Both the position numbers and the translations under genes were made by a program. From JAFLBI01 sp964616465 (lineage in GTDB: Bacteria > Bacteroidota > Bacteroidia > Chitinophagales > Chitinophagaceae), in NCBI GenBank assembly GCA_964616465.1, contig CAZTTO010000003.1:62001-126000 (forward strand): a stretch of DNA of 64,000 nucleotides. The letters run 5' to 3'. Under the pieces are notes generated by a model that worked only from the letters and a program-made list of their open reading frames with translations, was not told the origin of the DNA and searched no databases. Below, in pieces: positions 1-7,633 of this stretch (positions are counted from its first letter, which is position 1; each line of letters begins with the position of its first letter).

Positions 1-1172
1 TGTGCGTTGATGCCCGCCATTAATCCCTGACAAGCAGCTTCTTCATATCCGGTGGTTCCGTTGATTTGGCCAGCAAAGAAGAGCCTTTCAATGGCTTTGG
101 TTTGCAGGGTATGGGTTAACTGTGTTGGCGGGAAATAGTCATATTCAATAGCGTATCCAGGTCTGAACATCCTACAATTTTCAAATCCGGGTACTAGTCG
201 TAGCGCTTGTAATTGTACATCTTCTGGTAAAGAAGTTGAAAATCCGTTGACATAAATCTCTACCGTATTCCATCCTTCGGGCTCAACAAAGAGCTGGTGC
301 CTTTCTCTATCGGCGAAGCGGTTGATTTTATCTTCAATACTTGGGCAATAACGAGGCCCCACTCCTTCTATTCGACCCTGGTACATAGGACTTCTATCGA
401 ATCCCGTTTTTAAAATTTCGTGTACTCCTGCATGGGTATAGCTGATGTGGCAACTTCTTTGTTGCTCTGGTCTAATTTTTTCTACGGGTAAATAGGAGAA
501 GCCAACCACTTCATCATCTCCCTTTTGTTCTTCCATTTTGGAATAGTCGAGGCTTCTTCCATCTATTCGTGGGGGCGTTCCTGTTTTGAGTCGGTCCGAT
601 TCAAATCCCAATGCAACCAGCTGCTCGGTAATTCCTGTTGCGGCTTTTTCAGAAATTCTCCCCCCTCCCAGTTGCTTTTCTCCAATATGTATAACCCCAT
701 TCAAGAAGGTTCCGCTGGTAACCACCACAGCCTTAGAACGAATGGCGTGTCCCAGTCCGGTGATAACCCCAACAGCACGATGCTTTTCAATAATTAGTTC
801 CCGCACCATATCCTGGTAGAAATCCACGCCTGGTGTTTGCTCCAGCATTTCTCTCCAAGTAGCAGCAAAAAGCATACGATCGTTTTGCGCCCTTGGACTC
901 CACATAGCGGGACCTTTGGAGCGATTAAGCATCCTAAATTGAATAGTGCTTTTATCGGTTACAACACCACTATACCCACCCATTGCATCTACCTCCCGCA
1001 CAATTTGTCCTTTTGCAATTCCGCCCATAGCTGGGTTGCAGCTCATTTGTGCAATGGTTTGCATATTCATGGTTATGAGCAACACCTTGCTACCCATATT
1101 TGCTGCTGCTGCTGCTGCCTCACAGCCAGCATGACCAGCACCCACTACAATGACATCGTATTCTGGAAACAT
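1..1172 (-). CDS. mnmG: MnmG (GidA), tRNA uridine-34 carboxymethylaminomethyl modification enzyme, 3' end missing
   Basis: FAD-dependent enzyme that, with MnmE, modifies U34 of several tRNAs. The reading frame opens with ATG at 1172 (MFPEYDVIVVGAGHAGCEAA), giving the Rossmann GxGxxG motif typical of the family (GAGHAGCEAA at about residues 11-20), and stays open to the left window edge. About 390 of the usual ~620 residues are present, so the C-terminal part lies outside. A TATCTTTG element (complement of 1195-1202) ends 22 bases before the start. mnmG/gidA genes commonly lie near replication origins, which fits the parS-like sites just upstream and the DnaA-box cluster 5 kb away. Confidence 0.96.
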   Translation of the reverse strand, partial: MFPEYDVIVVGAGHAGCEAAAAAANMGSKVLLITMNMQTIAQMSCNPAMGGIAKGQIVREVDAMGGYSGVVTDKSTIQFRMLNRSKGPAMWSPRAQNDRMLFAATWREMLEQTPGVDFYQDMVRELIIEKHRAVGVITGLGHAIRSKAVVVTSGTFLNGVIHIGEKQLGGGRISEKAATGITEQLVALGFESDRLKTGTPPRIDGRSLDYSKMEEQKGDDEVVGFSYLPVEKIRPEQQRSCHISYTHAGVHEILKTGFDRSPMYQGRIEGVGPRYCPSIEDKINRFADRERHQLFVEPEGWNTVEIYVNGFSTSLPEDVQLQALRLVPGFENCRMFRPGYAIEYDYFPPTQLTHTLQTKAIERLFFAGQINGTTGYEEAACQGLMAGINA

Positions 1173-1194
1173 ATTTGGAACTTAAATATTATTG

Positions 1195-1202
1195 CAAAGA
1201 TA
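1195..1202 (-). promoter_or_regulatory. Bacteroidota -7 promoter element for mnmG
   Basis: The complement reads TATCTTTG, an exact TAnnTTTG match, ending 22 bases before the mnmG ATG. No clear TTTG -33 partner was seen, so this is a motif-based call. Confidence 0.45.
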
Positions 1203-1238
1203 GCAGTCAGATGGCTGCCCCGCTTTCGAAAATGGATA

Positions 1239-1254
1239 TGCTCCACGTGGAACA
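1239..1254. promoter_or_regulatory. parS-like palindrome A
   Basis: Reads TGCTCCACGTGGAACA. It matches the broadly conserved bacterial parS consensus TGTTNCACGTGNAACA at all but one position (C for T at position 3). It lies in the short gap upstream of mnmG, 31 bp from a second such site. ParB binding near the origin is the likely role (inference); no parA or parB gene is in the window. Confidence 0.6.
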
Positions 1255-1285
1255 TGCCGCTTTATTCTTGGGCAATTACTTGAAA

Positions 1286-1301
1286 TGTTCCATGTGGAAC
1301 A
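1286..1301. promoter_or_regulatory. parS-like palindrome B
   Basis: Reads TGTTCCATGTGGAACA, one mismatch (T for C in the centre) from TGTTCCACGTGGAACA. The symmetry extends one base on each side (ATG...CAT). It lies 7 bp from the stop codon of the CAP-domain gene. Two such sites within 63 bp make a chance match unlikely. Confidence 0.6.
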
Positions 1302-1308
1302 TTCATTA

Positions 1309-1974
1309 TCATTGTTTACAGGCAAGGTCTTGAACCCATACAAACAAGGATTCATTCTGCTTCCATCCCAATCCTATTTCTACCATTTGTGGGTTTAAAA
1401 GATTCTTTCTGTGCCCAAGGGTAGGAATGTCTATGTCGAGGTACAATAAAACCAAGGAAAGGGCCACAGCCTGACTTCCAATAGAGATGTTCTCGGCGGC
1501 ACACTTTTGAATACCCGCCAGGTTCATGCGTTTAGAAAAACTGATCCCTTTTGAATTGGTGTGGCTCGGCTGCTGCGGATTTTTCCAAAGATCTTCGGCG
1601 TGCTCCTGGGCCAGTCTTTGTAGGGTTAAATTAATTGAAAACGGGGGAAGTGATGGGGTTTGCTCAAGGTCCCTTTGAAGAGAGGCCGACTCCTTGGTTT
1701 TAAGAAAAGGATACACCCGAATGATGGGTGACACAACGCTGTCCCAAAACCTTTTTGGATAAACACGGGCATAGTTCATTAGGCGAAATCCCGTTTGCAG
1801 TTCGGTTGGCCAAGCCTCAAATCCCGTTTGTTCTTGGGCTTGGAGCCATATATGAGCTGGCATTTGAGGTAGTGCAGGCAGCGGTTTAGGGGTAAATTCT
1901 TGGGTAGAAAACTGTGCACGAACAGAAAGGTTCATGCCCAAAATAAGAAGAATAAGGTACACAATCGAGCGCAT
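1309..1974 (-). CDS. Secreted CAP/SCP-domain protein (YkwD-like)
   Basis: 221 residues with an N-terminal signal peptide (about residues 1-20, ending VRAQ). The C-terminal half fits the CAP (SCP/PR-1) fold: a helix with LAQEHAEDL, then SHTNSKG, an AENI motif, and LGHRKNLLNP followed by EIGLGW, which are the usual CAP signatures including the histidine and glutamate positions. Bacterial CAP proteins are exported and their substrates are mostly unknown. The gene lies between the parS-like sites and ybeY, only 6 bp from the ybeY stop, so ybeY and this gene may be cotranscribed leftward. Family assignment is firm; function is not known. Confidence 0.8.
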   Translation of the reverse strand: MRSIVYLILLILGMNLSVRAQFSTQEFTPKPLPALPQMPAHIWLQAQEQTGFEAWPTELQTGFRLMNYARVYPKRFWDSVVSPIIRVYPFLKTKESASLQRDLEQTPSLPPFSINLTLQRLAQEHAEDLWKNPQQPSHTNSKGISFSKRMNLAGIQKCAAENISIGSQAVALSLVLLYLDIDIPTLGHRKNLLNPQMVEIGLGWKQNESLFVWVQDLACKQ

Positions 1975-1980
1975 AGTGTG

Positions 1981-2415
1981 CTAAACAAACTTTTTAAACC
2001 ATCGTTCGAGGGCCTGGTCCTCTCTGGTTCGCATGGCCTTTTTTGCGGCGGCGGATCCATCTTTGTAGCCGCAGAGGTGTAATAGCCCGTGAACCATTAC
2101 GCGTAGCAGCTCCGTTTTATAGGGCGTTTTCATAGTGGCCGAATTGTCGCGCACGCGGTCTGTGCTTATGTAGATCTCCCCTTCTATCACTTCCTTATTC
2201 TCAGACAAACCAAAGGTGATGATGTCTGTATAGTAGTCGTGTTGTAGAAAACTTCTGTTCATTTCAAGCAGATAGTCATCGCTACAAAAAACATAGTCGA
2301 GCTGTTGCCATTTCTTTTTTTCTCTTTTTGCTTCAGCCCTTAACCACGCTTCAACAAGTTCTTTTCCTCGGATGCCGGGCCTACTATCGGCGTTGAACCA
2401 ATTCATTGTTTTCAT
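1981..2415 (-). CDS. ybeY: YbeY, rRNA maturation RNase
   Basis: Metal-dependent endoribonuclease involved in 16S rRNA 3' processing and ribosome quality control. The 144-residue product has the usual family length from the ATG at 2415; an inner ATG at 2406 is also possible. The signature is HGLLHLCGYKD near residue 112. It keeps the two histidines of the HxxxH zinc site, while the third ligand (histidine in the Escherichia coli protein) falls on the aspartate of YKD, a variant I associate with Bacteroidota YbeY proteins. A longer frame reaches 2673 but runs over the divergent feoA-like gene, so the short start is preferred. Confidence 0.9.
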   Translation of the reverse strand: MKTMNWFNADSRPGIRGKELVEAWLRAEAKREKKKWQQLDYVFCSDDYLLEMNRSFLQHDYYTDIITFGLSENKEVIEGEIYISTDRVRDNSATMKTPYKTELLRVMVHGLLHLCGYKDGSAAAKKAMRTREDQALERWFKKFV

Positions 2416-2453
2416 TGCTCCAAATTTCGTAACAAAATGCGGTATTTCGAGGC

Positions 2454-2461
2454 TACTTTTG
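2454..2461 (+). promoter_or_regulatory. -7 promoter element for the feoA-like gene
   Basis: TACTTTTG, an exact TAnnTTTG match, 21 bases before the ATG at 2483. A TTTCG at 2425-2429 could be a weak -33 partner at 24-bp spacing. The element lies in the short divergent gap with ybeY. Confidence 0.5.
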
Positions 2462-2482
2462 TGCAACATTATTACATCTACC

Positions 2483-2713
2483 ATGAAGCGATTGAGTGAG
2501 TTGGGCGTTGGACAAAGCGGGGTAATTGACTCTTTTGAAAAAGATGAGATTTTCATTAAGCTAATGGAAATGGGCTGCGTTCCTGGTGAACCAGTAAAAG
2601 TAGAGCAGATTGCTCCTTTGGGTGATCCCATTTCTATTTCCGTTGCGGGATATAATTTGAGCCTTCGCCTCAATGAAGCAAATAGTATTTTCGTTCAAAC
2701 CAACGAACTATAA
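2483..2713 (+). CDS. FeoA-domain protein
   Basis: 76 residues starting MKRLSELGVGQSGVI, which matches the SH3-like FeoA domain (about residues 2-74): a beta-barrel with the KLMEMGCVPGEPV turn and a LRLNEANSIFV end. FeoA partners the FeoB ferrous iron transporter, or acts as a domain of metal-dependent regulators. No feoB is in this window, so the partner must lie elsewhere. The ATG at 2483 is chosen because upstream in-frame codons would overlap ybeY and the promoter. It is followed by nadD after 2 bp, so the two are probably one transcript. Confidence 0.85.
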   Translation: MKRLSELGVGQSGVIDSFEKDEIFIKLMEMGCVPGEPVKVEQIAPLGDPISISVAGYNLSLRLNEANSIFVQTNEL

Positions 2714-2715
2714 AA

Positions 2716-3297
2716 ATGGAAATTGGATTGTACTTTGGTTCTTTCAATCCCATTCATATTGGACATCTACTTATTGCTAACCACGTATTGAATCATTGCT
2801 CGGTCGATCAGGTTTGGCTGATTGTGTCTCCACAAAATCCACTTAAGAACAAACAAGGCCTCCTCAACGAATACCAGCGCTTGCATTTAGCGAAGCTGGC
2901 AACGGAAGCCGATGAAAGAATTCGGGTAATGGATGTGGAGTTTAAATTGCCCAGACCCTCCTACACCATCGACACGCTTACTTATTTATCAGAGAAATAT
3001 CCTGAAAACAAATTCAAGGTCATTATGGGGAGCGACAGCTATCAAAACCTTCCGCGCTGGAAAAACCCAGAATTGATTCTACGTGATTATGCTGTATTGG
3101 TATATAAAAGACCCGGATTTGAGGTAGTTATTCCTAAAGAACAGGAATCTGTGGTTACAATTTTGGATGCCCCCTATTTAGATATTTCGGCAACACAGAT
3201 CAGAAAAAGTCGTCAAGAAAGAAAAAGCATCCGTTATTTGGTGCCGGATGCTGTTCGGGAAGAAATTGAAAGAAGTGGATATTATTTACAAGGCTAG
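2716..3297 (+). CDS. nadD: NadD, nicotinate-nucleotide adenylyltransferase
   Basis: Transfers AMP from ATP to nicotinate mononucleotide in NAD synthesis. 193 residues, usual length. The nucleotidyltransferase signature GSFNPIHIGH is at residues 8-17 and the second motif ISATQIRKS near residue 157. Starts 2 bp after the feoA-like gene. Its TAG stop (3295-3297) shares bases with the TAG of the convergent DUF2480 gene in a CTAG palindrome. nadA lies 3.3 kb downstream on the other side of the putative origin. Confidence 0.95.
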   Translation: MEIGLYFGSFNPIHIGHLLIANHVLNHCSVDQVWLIVSPQNPLKNKQGLLNEYQRLHLAKLATEADERIRVMDVEFKLPRPSYTIDTLTYLSEKYPENKFKVIMGSDSYQNLPRWKNPELILRDYAVLVYKRPGFEVVIPKEQESVVTILDAPYLDISATQIRKSRQERKSIRYLVPDAVREEIERSGYYLQG

Positions 3298-3806
3298 TTT
3301 GCCTTCTTTTTAAATACTGGTACTGTGCTACAGGGTTCTCCGTACATAATGCTCTTAACAACAGGTCTAAGCATAGAAGTGATATAGAAATAAGCAGAAG
3401 CAGGAATGGGGGTTTCGCCACATCCTTTTACTACAACTCGTTGATCCTTATATGTTTCTTGATCAACCTGTTTGATTTGTTGAATTAAAAAAGCTTCTCT
3501 CGTTTGTTCTTCACCTCCAAAATGGATAAAGGCTGAAAATGGCTCTAAGTAGCTGACAATCAACATATAAGCCCAAACAGGAATGATTGCGTCTACTGAA
3601 CAGGTAACCGCCACAACACGGTCTTGATATTTTGTCCAATCGTGCTCTTGCAAAGCCTTACGAAAATCTTTTTCTTTTAAAATCAATCCCATAAAAAGGT
3701 AGTCCTTGATATCGAATACCAAGATCTCTCCTTTGGGTAAAAAGGTTTCTAAGTCGAGGGTAATGAGTCCGCTCTCTGCTACTTTATTTACAAAGGTTTC
3801 CTGCAT
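3294..3806 (-). CDS. DUF2480 family protein
   Basis: 170 residues from the ATG at 3806 (MQETFVNKVAESGLITLDLE), which matches the start of the Bacteroidota-specific DUF2480 family. The chain contains FLPKGEILVFDIKDYLF early, two conserved cysteines (VTCSVDA and VKGCGETPIP), and a repeated FIHFGGEEQ/ MYGEPCS region. No signal peptide. Function unknown; the protein looks cytosolic. A longer frame to 3893 has a non-conserved, hydrophobic N-terminus and would begin near the ppiD terminator, so it is rejected. Confidence 0.82.
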   Translation of the reverse strand: MQETFVNKVAESGLITLDLETFLPKGEILVFDIKDYLFMGLILKEKDFRKALQEHDWTKYQDRVVAVTCSVDAIIPVWAYMLIVSYLEPFSAFIHFGGEEQTREAFLIQQIKQVDQETYKDQRVVVKGCGETPIPASAYFYITSMLRPVVKSIMYGEPCSTVPVFKKKAN

Positions 3807-3891
3807 AGCAACTAAAATCAAGCGTAAAATTAGGAAAGAGTTGCTTGGTGACTGTTTCGCATTACGAAAGAAATACAGGCTATCGCAAAGC

Positions 3892-3926
3892 AATAAAAAA
3901 AGCTGCTCCTATGAGAGAGCAGCTTT
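3892..3926 (-). terminator. Intrinsic terminator downstream of the PpiD-like gene
   Basis: Read leftward, AAAGCTGCTC (3917-3926 complement) and GAGCAGCTTT (3899-3908 complement) form a 10-bp stem with an 8-base loop, followed by a T run from the A stretch ending at 3901. Confidence 0.85.
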
Positions 3927-3946
3927 CAAAATATTCAGCGTTCTAA

Positions 3947-6037
3947 TTAATAAAACATAAAGCGATTGTCTTTAATGTTGGCGACTTTCTTCAACGACTC
4001 AAATCCGCGGAATGCAGCCATTCTTTGAGACTGAATTAATCCCTGACGAATATTATCGCTTTCATTACCCAACATTGGTTTAGCAGCAATCGTTTTTCCT
4101 TGTATAAAGAAAACACCAGCATTACCTGCAATTGGACTGCTAACTTTTCCTTGTAACTCTTTATTGAATCCAGCTCCGGCCACTTTTGACTCTGCACCAA
4201 TACCTGGAATAAACGGAGTACCAAAACTTACACTGTCGGCAAGCATTACATCGGTATTGTAATTCTTTGCTATTTCGGTTAAAGTAGTCCCTTTTGCTTT
4301 CGCAATTATTTGTTGCGCTTTCTTTTCATTACGAATATAATTCTCAACCATAAATTTAGCATCGCCTACCGCTAGTGTTCCCTTTTTATTGATTGCTGTA
4401 ACCAAGGCAACTATATATCTATCACCCACTTCAATTGGCTCACTCACAGCGCCGTCCTTACTTTCGTAAATCCAACGAACCAATTGTCTACTATTACCTA
4501 AGCCTGCAATAGTGAAGTCGTTTTTCTTGATATCAACTCCAAACATAGTTGGAAGATTGTTCTTTTCAGCTTCATCCTCAAATTGCTTTTTGTTTTTAGC
4601 TTTTGCTGCAAATTGAGCAGCAGCCGTATTTGCGTTACCAACAGTTTCATTGCTAGCATTAATTTGCTTTCCTAGATAAGCAATTTTATAAGCAGGCTGA
4701 GGGTTTCTGTGACCTAATACTTCAATGTAGTGGTAGCCAAAATTAGTTTTAACCACTCCTTTTGTACCAACTGGATTATCAAAACTGAAGTCGTTGAATT
4801 CTGTAACCATTCTTCCTTGCTCAAAGAAATCATACACACCGCCTTTATCCTTACTGCCGGCATCTTCTGAGAAACGAACACACAAATCATCAAAAGACTG
4901 GCCAGATTTTACCAAAGCCGCAATACTATCAGCAAGCTTTTTAGCTTCTTCATCAGAGCGTTTTGGTTGTTGTGTTGCTGCATCAACAGTTCCAATTAAG
5001 ATATGACGAACTTTTGCACTATCAGGCCAAACTTTAGTTCCTAATAATTTTGCCATTACATAGTTATCGCCATCTAAATATGGACCAAAAACCTGTCCAA
5101 CAGATAGTCTTAAAATTGAATCTTTATTGGGTACTTGAATTTTATTCTTACTAAAATAACTATCATAAAAAGGCATTTCAGAACCAACCCTTCCTAAAAA
5201 AGCTTTTGCGTCAGAGGTGGAAACAAATTCGTTTTTTAAAGCCATTACAGCATTCAAAGCTTCTAAAGAATCTTGGCTAGTTGGAGCAGCACTAAAGTAG
5301 GTGTATATAATATTACGTACTTCTTCTTCCCTTGTATATTCTTTAGCTCTTTTTTTGATATATGCTTGAATATCTGCATCAGTAACTTTTATAGAAGAGT
5401 CACTAACTGTTTGGTAAGGCACCATAACATACTCGAAGCTCGCAGTAGCACTATTATCCGCCATCATTTTATTCATCATCCATGAAGGGATAAAATCATT
5501 TTTTTGCACCAAGGCAACAAACTTGTTTCTTTTTGCATTTTCAAGAGCGGGTTCGATGTAGTATTTAGCAATTGTGTTTTGCTGCTCTGCGTTTTTTGAT
5601 TTCTTTATTTGATCCAGTGCCCTTTTAGCATCCTCTACTTTAAAAATACCTGTTTCAGGATCTGTAAATTCTTGACGAAAAGGGGAGTTTTCTCCAAAAA
5701 GAACCTCATCCAATTCCTTTTTACCTATTTGAATACCCAACTTTTCAATTTCTTCACCAGTTACCAAACGATCTACTTCTTGGTTCCAAACGCCCGATAA
5801 AATTTGGTCGCGCTGAAAACCTTGAGCACCATACATTCTTTCTTGCATGCTCACTTTTTCTTCAAAATCGGCTCTTTCAATTTTCTGACCGTTTACACTT
5901 CCTAAATCATTCATATCGCTCATTCCTCTCCCTCTACTAAAAGAAGAATCTTGTAAAATGAAAGCTATTAATGCTAATGCAATAATGGCAAAAATGATCC
6001 AGGCCCCTTTGTCACGAATACTTTGAATAACAGACAT
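3947..6037 (-). CDS. PpiD/SurA-type membrane-anchored peptidyl-prolyl isomerase
   Basis: 696 residues. One N-terminal membrane segment (about residues 11-29, AWIIFAIIALALIAFIL) anchors a periplasmic chain. A SurA_N-like chaperone region follows, then a parvulin (PpiC) domain around residues 340-440 with VRHILIG and NFGYHYIEVLG, and a second, weaker parvulin-like stretch after it. Such proteins help fold outer-membrane proteins. This is the PpiD layout; the soluble SurA at the right end of the window (61906-63294) is a separate gene. Its 5' leader runs into the putative oriC and includes a perfect ATCCCA-AAA-TGGGAT hairpin at 6065-6079. Confidence 0.88.
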   Translation of the reverse strand: MSVIQSIRDKGAWIIFAIIALALIAFILQDSSFSRGRGMSDMNDLGSVNGQKIERADFEEKVSMQERMYGAQGFQRDQILSGVWNQEVDRLVTGEEIEKLGIQIGKKELDEVLFGENSPFRQEFTDPETGIFKVEDAKRALDQIKKSKNAEQQNTIAKYYIEPALENAKRNKFVALVQKNDFIPSWMMNKMMADNSATASFEYVMVPYQTVSDSSIKVTDADIQAYIKKRAKEYTREEEVRNIIYTYFSAAPTSQDSLEALNAVMALKNEFVSTSDAKAFLGRVGSEMPFYDSYFSKNKIQVPNKDSILRLSVGQVFGPYLDGDNYVMAKLLGTKVWPDSAKVRHILIGTVDAATQQPKRSDEEAKKLADSIAALVKSGQSFDDLCVRFSEDAGSKDKGGVYDFFEQGRMVTEFNDFSFDNPVGTKGVVKTNFGYHYIEVLGHRNPQPAYKIAYLGKQINASNETVGNANTAAAQFAAKAKNKKQFEDEAEKNNLPTMFGVDIKKNDFTIAGLGNSRQLVRWIYESKDGAVSEPIEVGDRYIVALVTAINKKGTLAVGDAKFMVENYIRNEKKAQQIIAKAKGTTLTEIAKNYNTDVMLADSVSFGTPFIPGIGAESKVAGAGFNKELQGKVSSPIAGNAGVFFIQGKTIAAKPMLGNESDNIRQGLIQSQRMAAFRGFESLKKVANIKDNRFMFY

Positions 6038-6085
6038 ATATTAATATTATAATTAAGTACACCTATCCCAAAATGGGATGGGACG

Positions 6086-6093
6086 CAAAAATA
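6086..6093 (-). promoter_or_regulatory. -7 promoter element for the PpiD-like gene
   Basis: The complement reads TATTTTTG, an exact TAnnTTTG match, 48 bases before the ATG at 6037. It lies at the left edge of the DnaA-box cluster. Confidence 0.45.
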
Positions 6094-6482
6094 GGGGAAA
6101 TCCTTTTTCCACAATCTGTGTAAAAATTAGAATAACCAATATTTTCAACTAAACAAAAAGCTGACTAGAAAAGGATCTCCATCATTTTCCACATGTCATT
6201 GTGGAAACAAGGTAAAAACGGTGAATAAGTACAAGATCCTTTCGAGAGAATTGTGAAAACGAAAGGAATATCTTCCTTTGGAAAAGAGGGTCCTTTTTCT
6301 TAGTCGATCCTTTTGTTAAAAATTTTTCCATCTTAATCTAACGTGAATTTCTGTGTATAAACTTTTGTGAATTTGTGTATTCTAAAAAACGAAACGAGTG
6401 GAAAACCAGAGAATATTTAAGTAAACAAAGTATTAACTGTGTGAATTATTTTGTGAATAAGCCAATTGCTGTAAAGGATAAT

Positions 6483-6490
6483 TACCTTTG
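6483..6490 (+). promoter_or_regulatory. -7 promoter element for nadA
   Basis: TACCTTTG, exact TAnnTTTG, implying a leader of about 90 bases before nadA. It sits between two DnaA boxes (6452-6460 and 6496-6504), so DnaA binding could affect nadA transcription (inference). Confidence 0.4.
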
Positions 6491-6585
6491 CTCCTTGTGA
6501 ATAATCAATTTATCAACATATTCACACCACTAATAATAGTAAGATTTTATAAATAAATAGATTATTAAATACAATTACCTGAGTT

Positions 6586-7593
6586 ATGAACATCGATTTA
6601 GCAATAGAGCAATTAGATAAAAGAGGTTTCTTAGATATTGAAGTTCCAGCTACGCTCGATGTGTTTGCAGAGATAGAAAGATTAAAAGTAGAAAAGAACG
6701 CCATTATATTGGCTCACTACTATCAGGAGCCAGATATTCAGGATGTAGCAGACTATATTGGGGATAGTTTAGGTTTAGCACAAAAAGCAGCGCAAACTTC
6801 TGCTGATATGATTGTTTTTGCAGGGGTTCATTTTATGGCGGAAACAGCAAAAATTCTAAATCCTACTAAAAAAGTCCTGTTACCAGATCTTAAAGCAGGC
6901 TGCAGCCTAGCTGACAGTGCCCCTGCTGGGTTATTTAAAGCTTTTAAGGATAAGCATCCAGATCATCTTGTAGTGTCTTATATCAACTGTACAGCCGATA
7001 TAAAGGCATTGAGCGATATTATCTGTACAAGTAGCAATGCAAAAGCCATCATAGAATCTATTCCAGAGGATCAACCCATTCTTTTTGCGCCAGATAAAAA
7101 TTTAGGAGCTTATTTGAATAAACAAACAGGAAGGAATATGCTCTTGTGGAATGGGGCATGTATGGTTCATGAAATATTTAGTTTAGAAAAAATAACACGA
7201 CTCAAGGTTCGTCATCCAGAAGCAAAGTTTATAGCCCATCCAGAATGTGAGGAGGCTGTTTTGAATTTGGCAGATTATATTGGGAGTACGACTCAATTAC
7301 TAAAGTACACACAGGAAGATTCAGCCAATTCTTTTATTGTAGCTACCGAAACAGGTATTCTTCATCAAATGGCTATTAGTAGTCCAAATAAAACATTTAT
7401 TCCAGCGCCACCAAACAACAGTTGCGCTTGTAATGATTGTCCACATATGAAACTCAACACCTTGGAAAAACTATATCTCTGCATGCAATACGAACTTCCC
7501 GAGATTCATATGGAAGAATCACTCAGAATTCAGGCAAAAAAGCCAATTGATAGAATGTTGGATATTAGTAAAAAAGCGGGTCTAATTGGTTAA
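6586..7593 (+). CDS. nadA: NadA, quinolinate synthase
   Basis: Condenses iminoaspartate with dihydroxyacetone phosphate to quinolinate in de novo NAD synthesis. 335 residues. AHYYQEPDIQDVADYIGDS near residue 43 is the family hallmark. Three cysteines expected to hold the 4Fe-4S cluster are in KAGCSLAD (~105), NGACMVHE (~190) and the CACNDCPHM region (~280). Starts right after the DnaA-box gap. No nadB or nadC follows; the next gene is an unrelated TPR protein. Confidence 0.96.
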   Translation: MNIDLAIEQLDKRGFLDIEVPATLDVFAEIERLKVEKNAIILAHYYQEPDIQDVADYIGDSLGLAQKAAQTSADMIVFAGVHFMAETAKILNPTKKVLLPDLKAGCSLADSAPAGLFKAFKDKHPDHLVVSYINCTADIKALSDIICTSSNAKAIIESIPEDQPILFAPDKNLGAYLNKQTGRNMLLWNGACMVHEIFSLEKITRLKVRHPEAKFIAHPECEEAVLNLADYIGSTTQLLKYTQEDSANSFIVATETGILHQMAISSPNKTFIPAPPNNSCACNDCPHMKLNTLEKLYLCMQYELPEIHMEESLRIQAKKPIDRMLDISKKAGLIG

Positions 7594-7633
7594 TCATCTA
7601 TCACTATAAATTCTATCCAACAGCAATCAAGGA

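Larger units (their letters stand above)
6038..6585. other. Candidate chromosomal replication origin (oriC)
   Basis: 548 bp without a gene, very AT-rich. Matches to the relaxed DnaA box TTWTNCACA (either strand): 6105-6113, 6117-6125, 6185-6193, 6352-6360, 6452-6460, 6496-6504. One-mismatch sites: 6200-6208, 6251-6260, 6510-6518, 6518-6526. The first two face each other across 3 bp, and TTTCCACA (6186-6193) pairs with TGTGGAAA (6200-6207) as a perfect inverted repeat. The stretch 6531-6585 is almost only A and T and could be the unwinding element. Gene direction switches here from mostly leftward to mostly rightward. No dnaA gene is present in the window. Confidence 0.72.

Noticed and set aside
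837..1283. Plus-strand frame of 148 codons
   Set aside because: It lies opposite mnmG, with a threonine/histidine/proline-rich, non-conserved product; a shadow frame.
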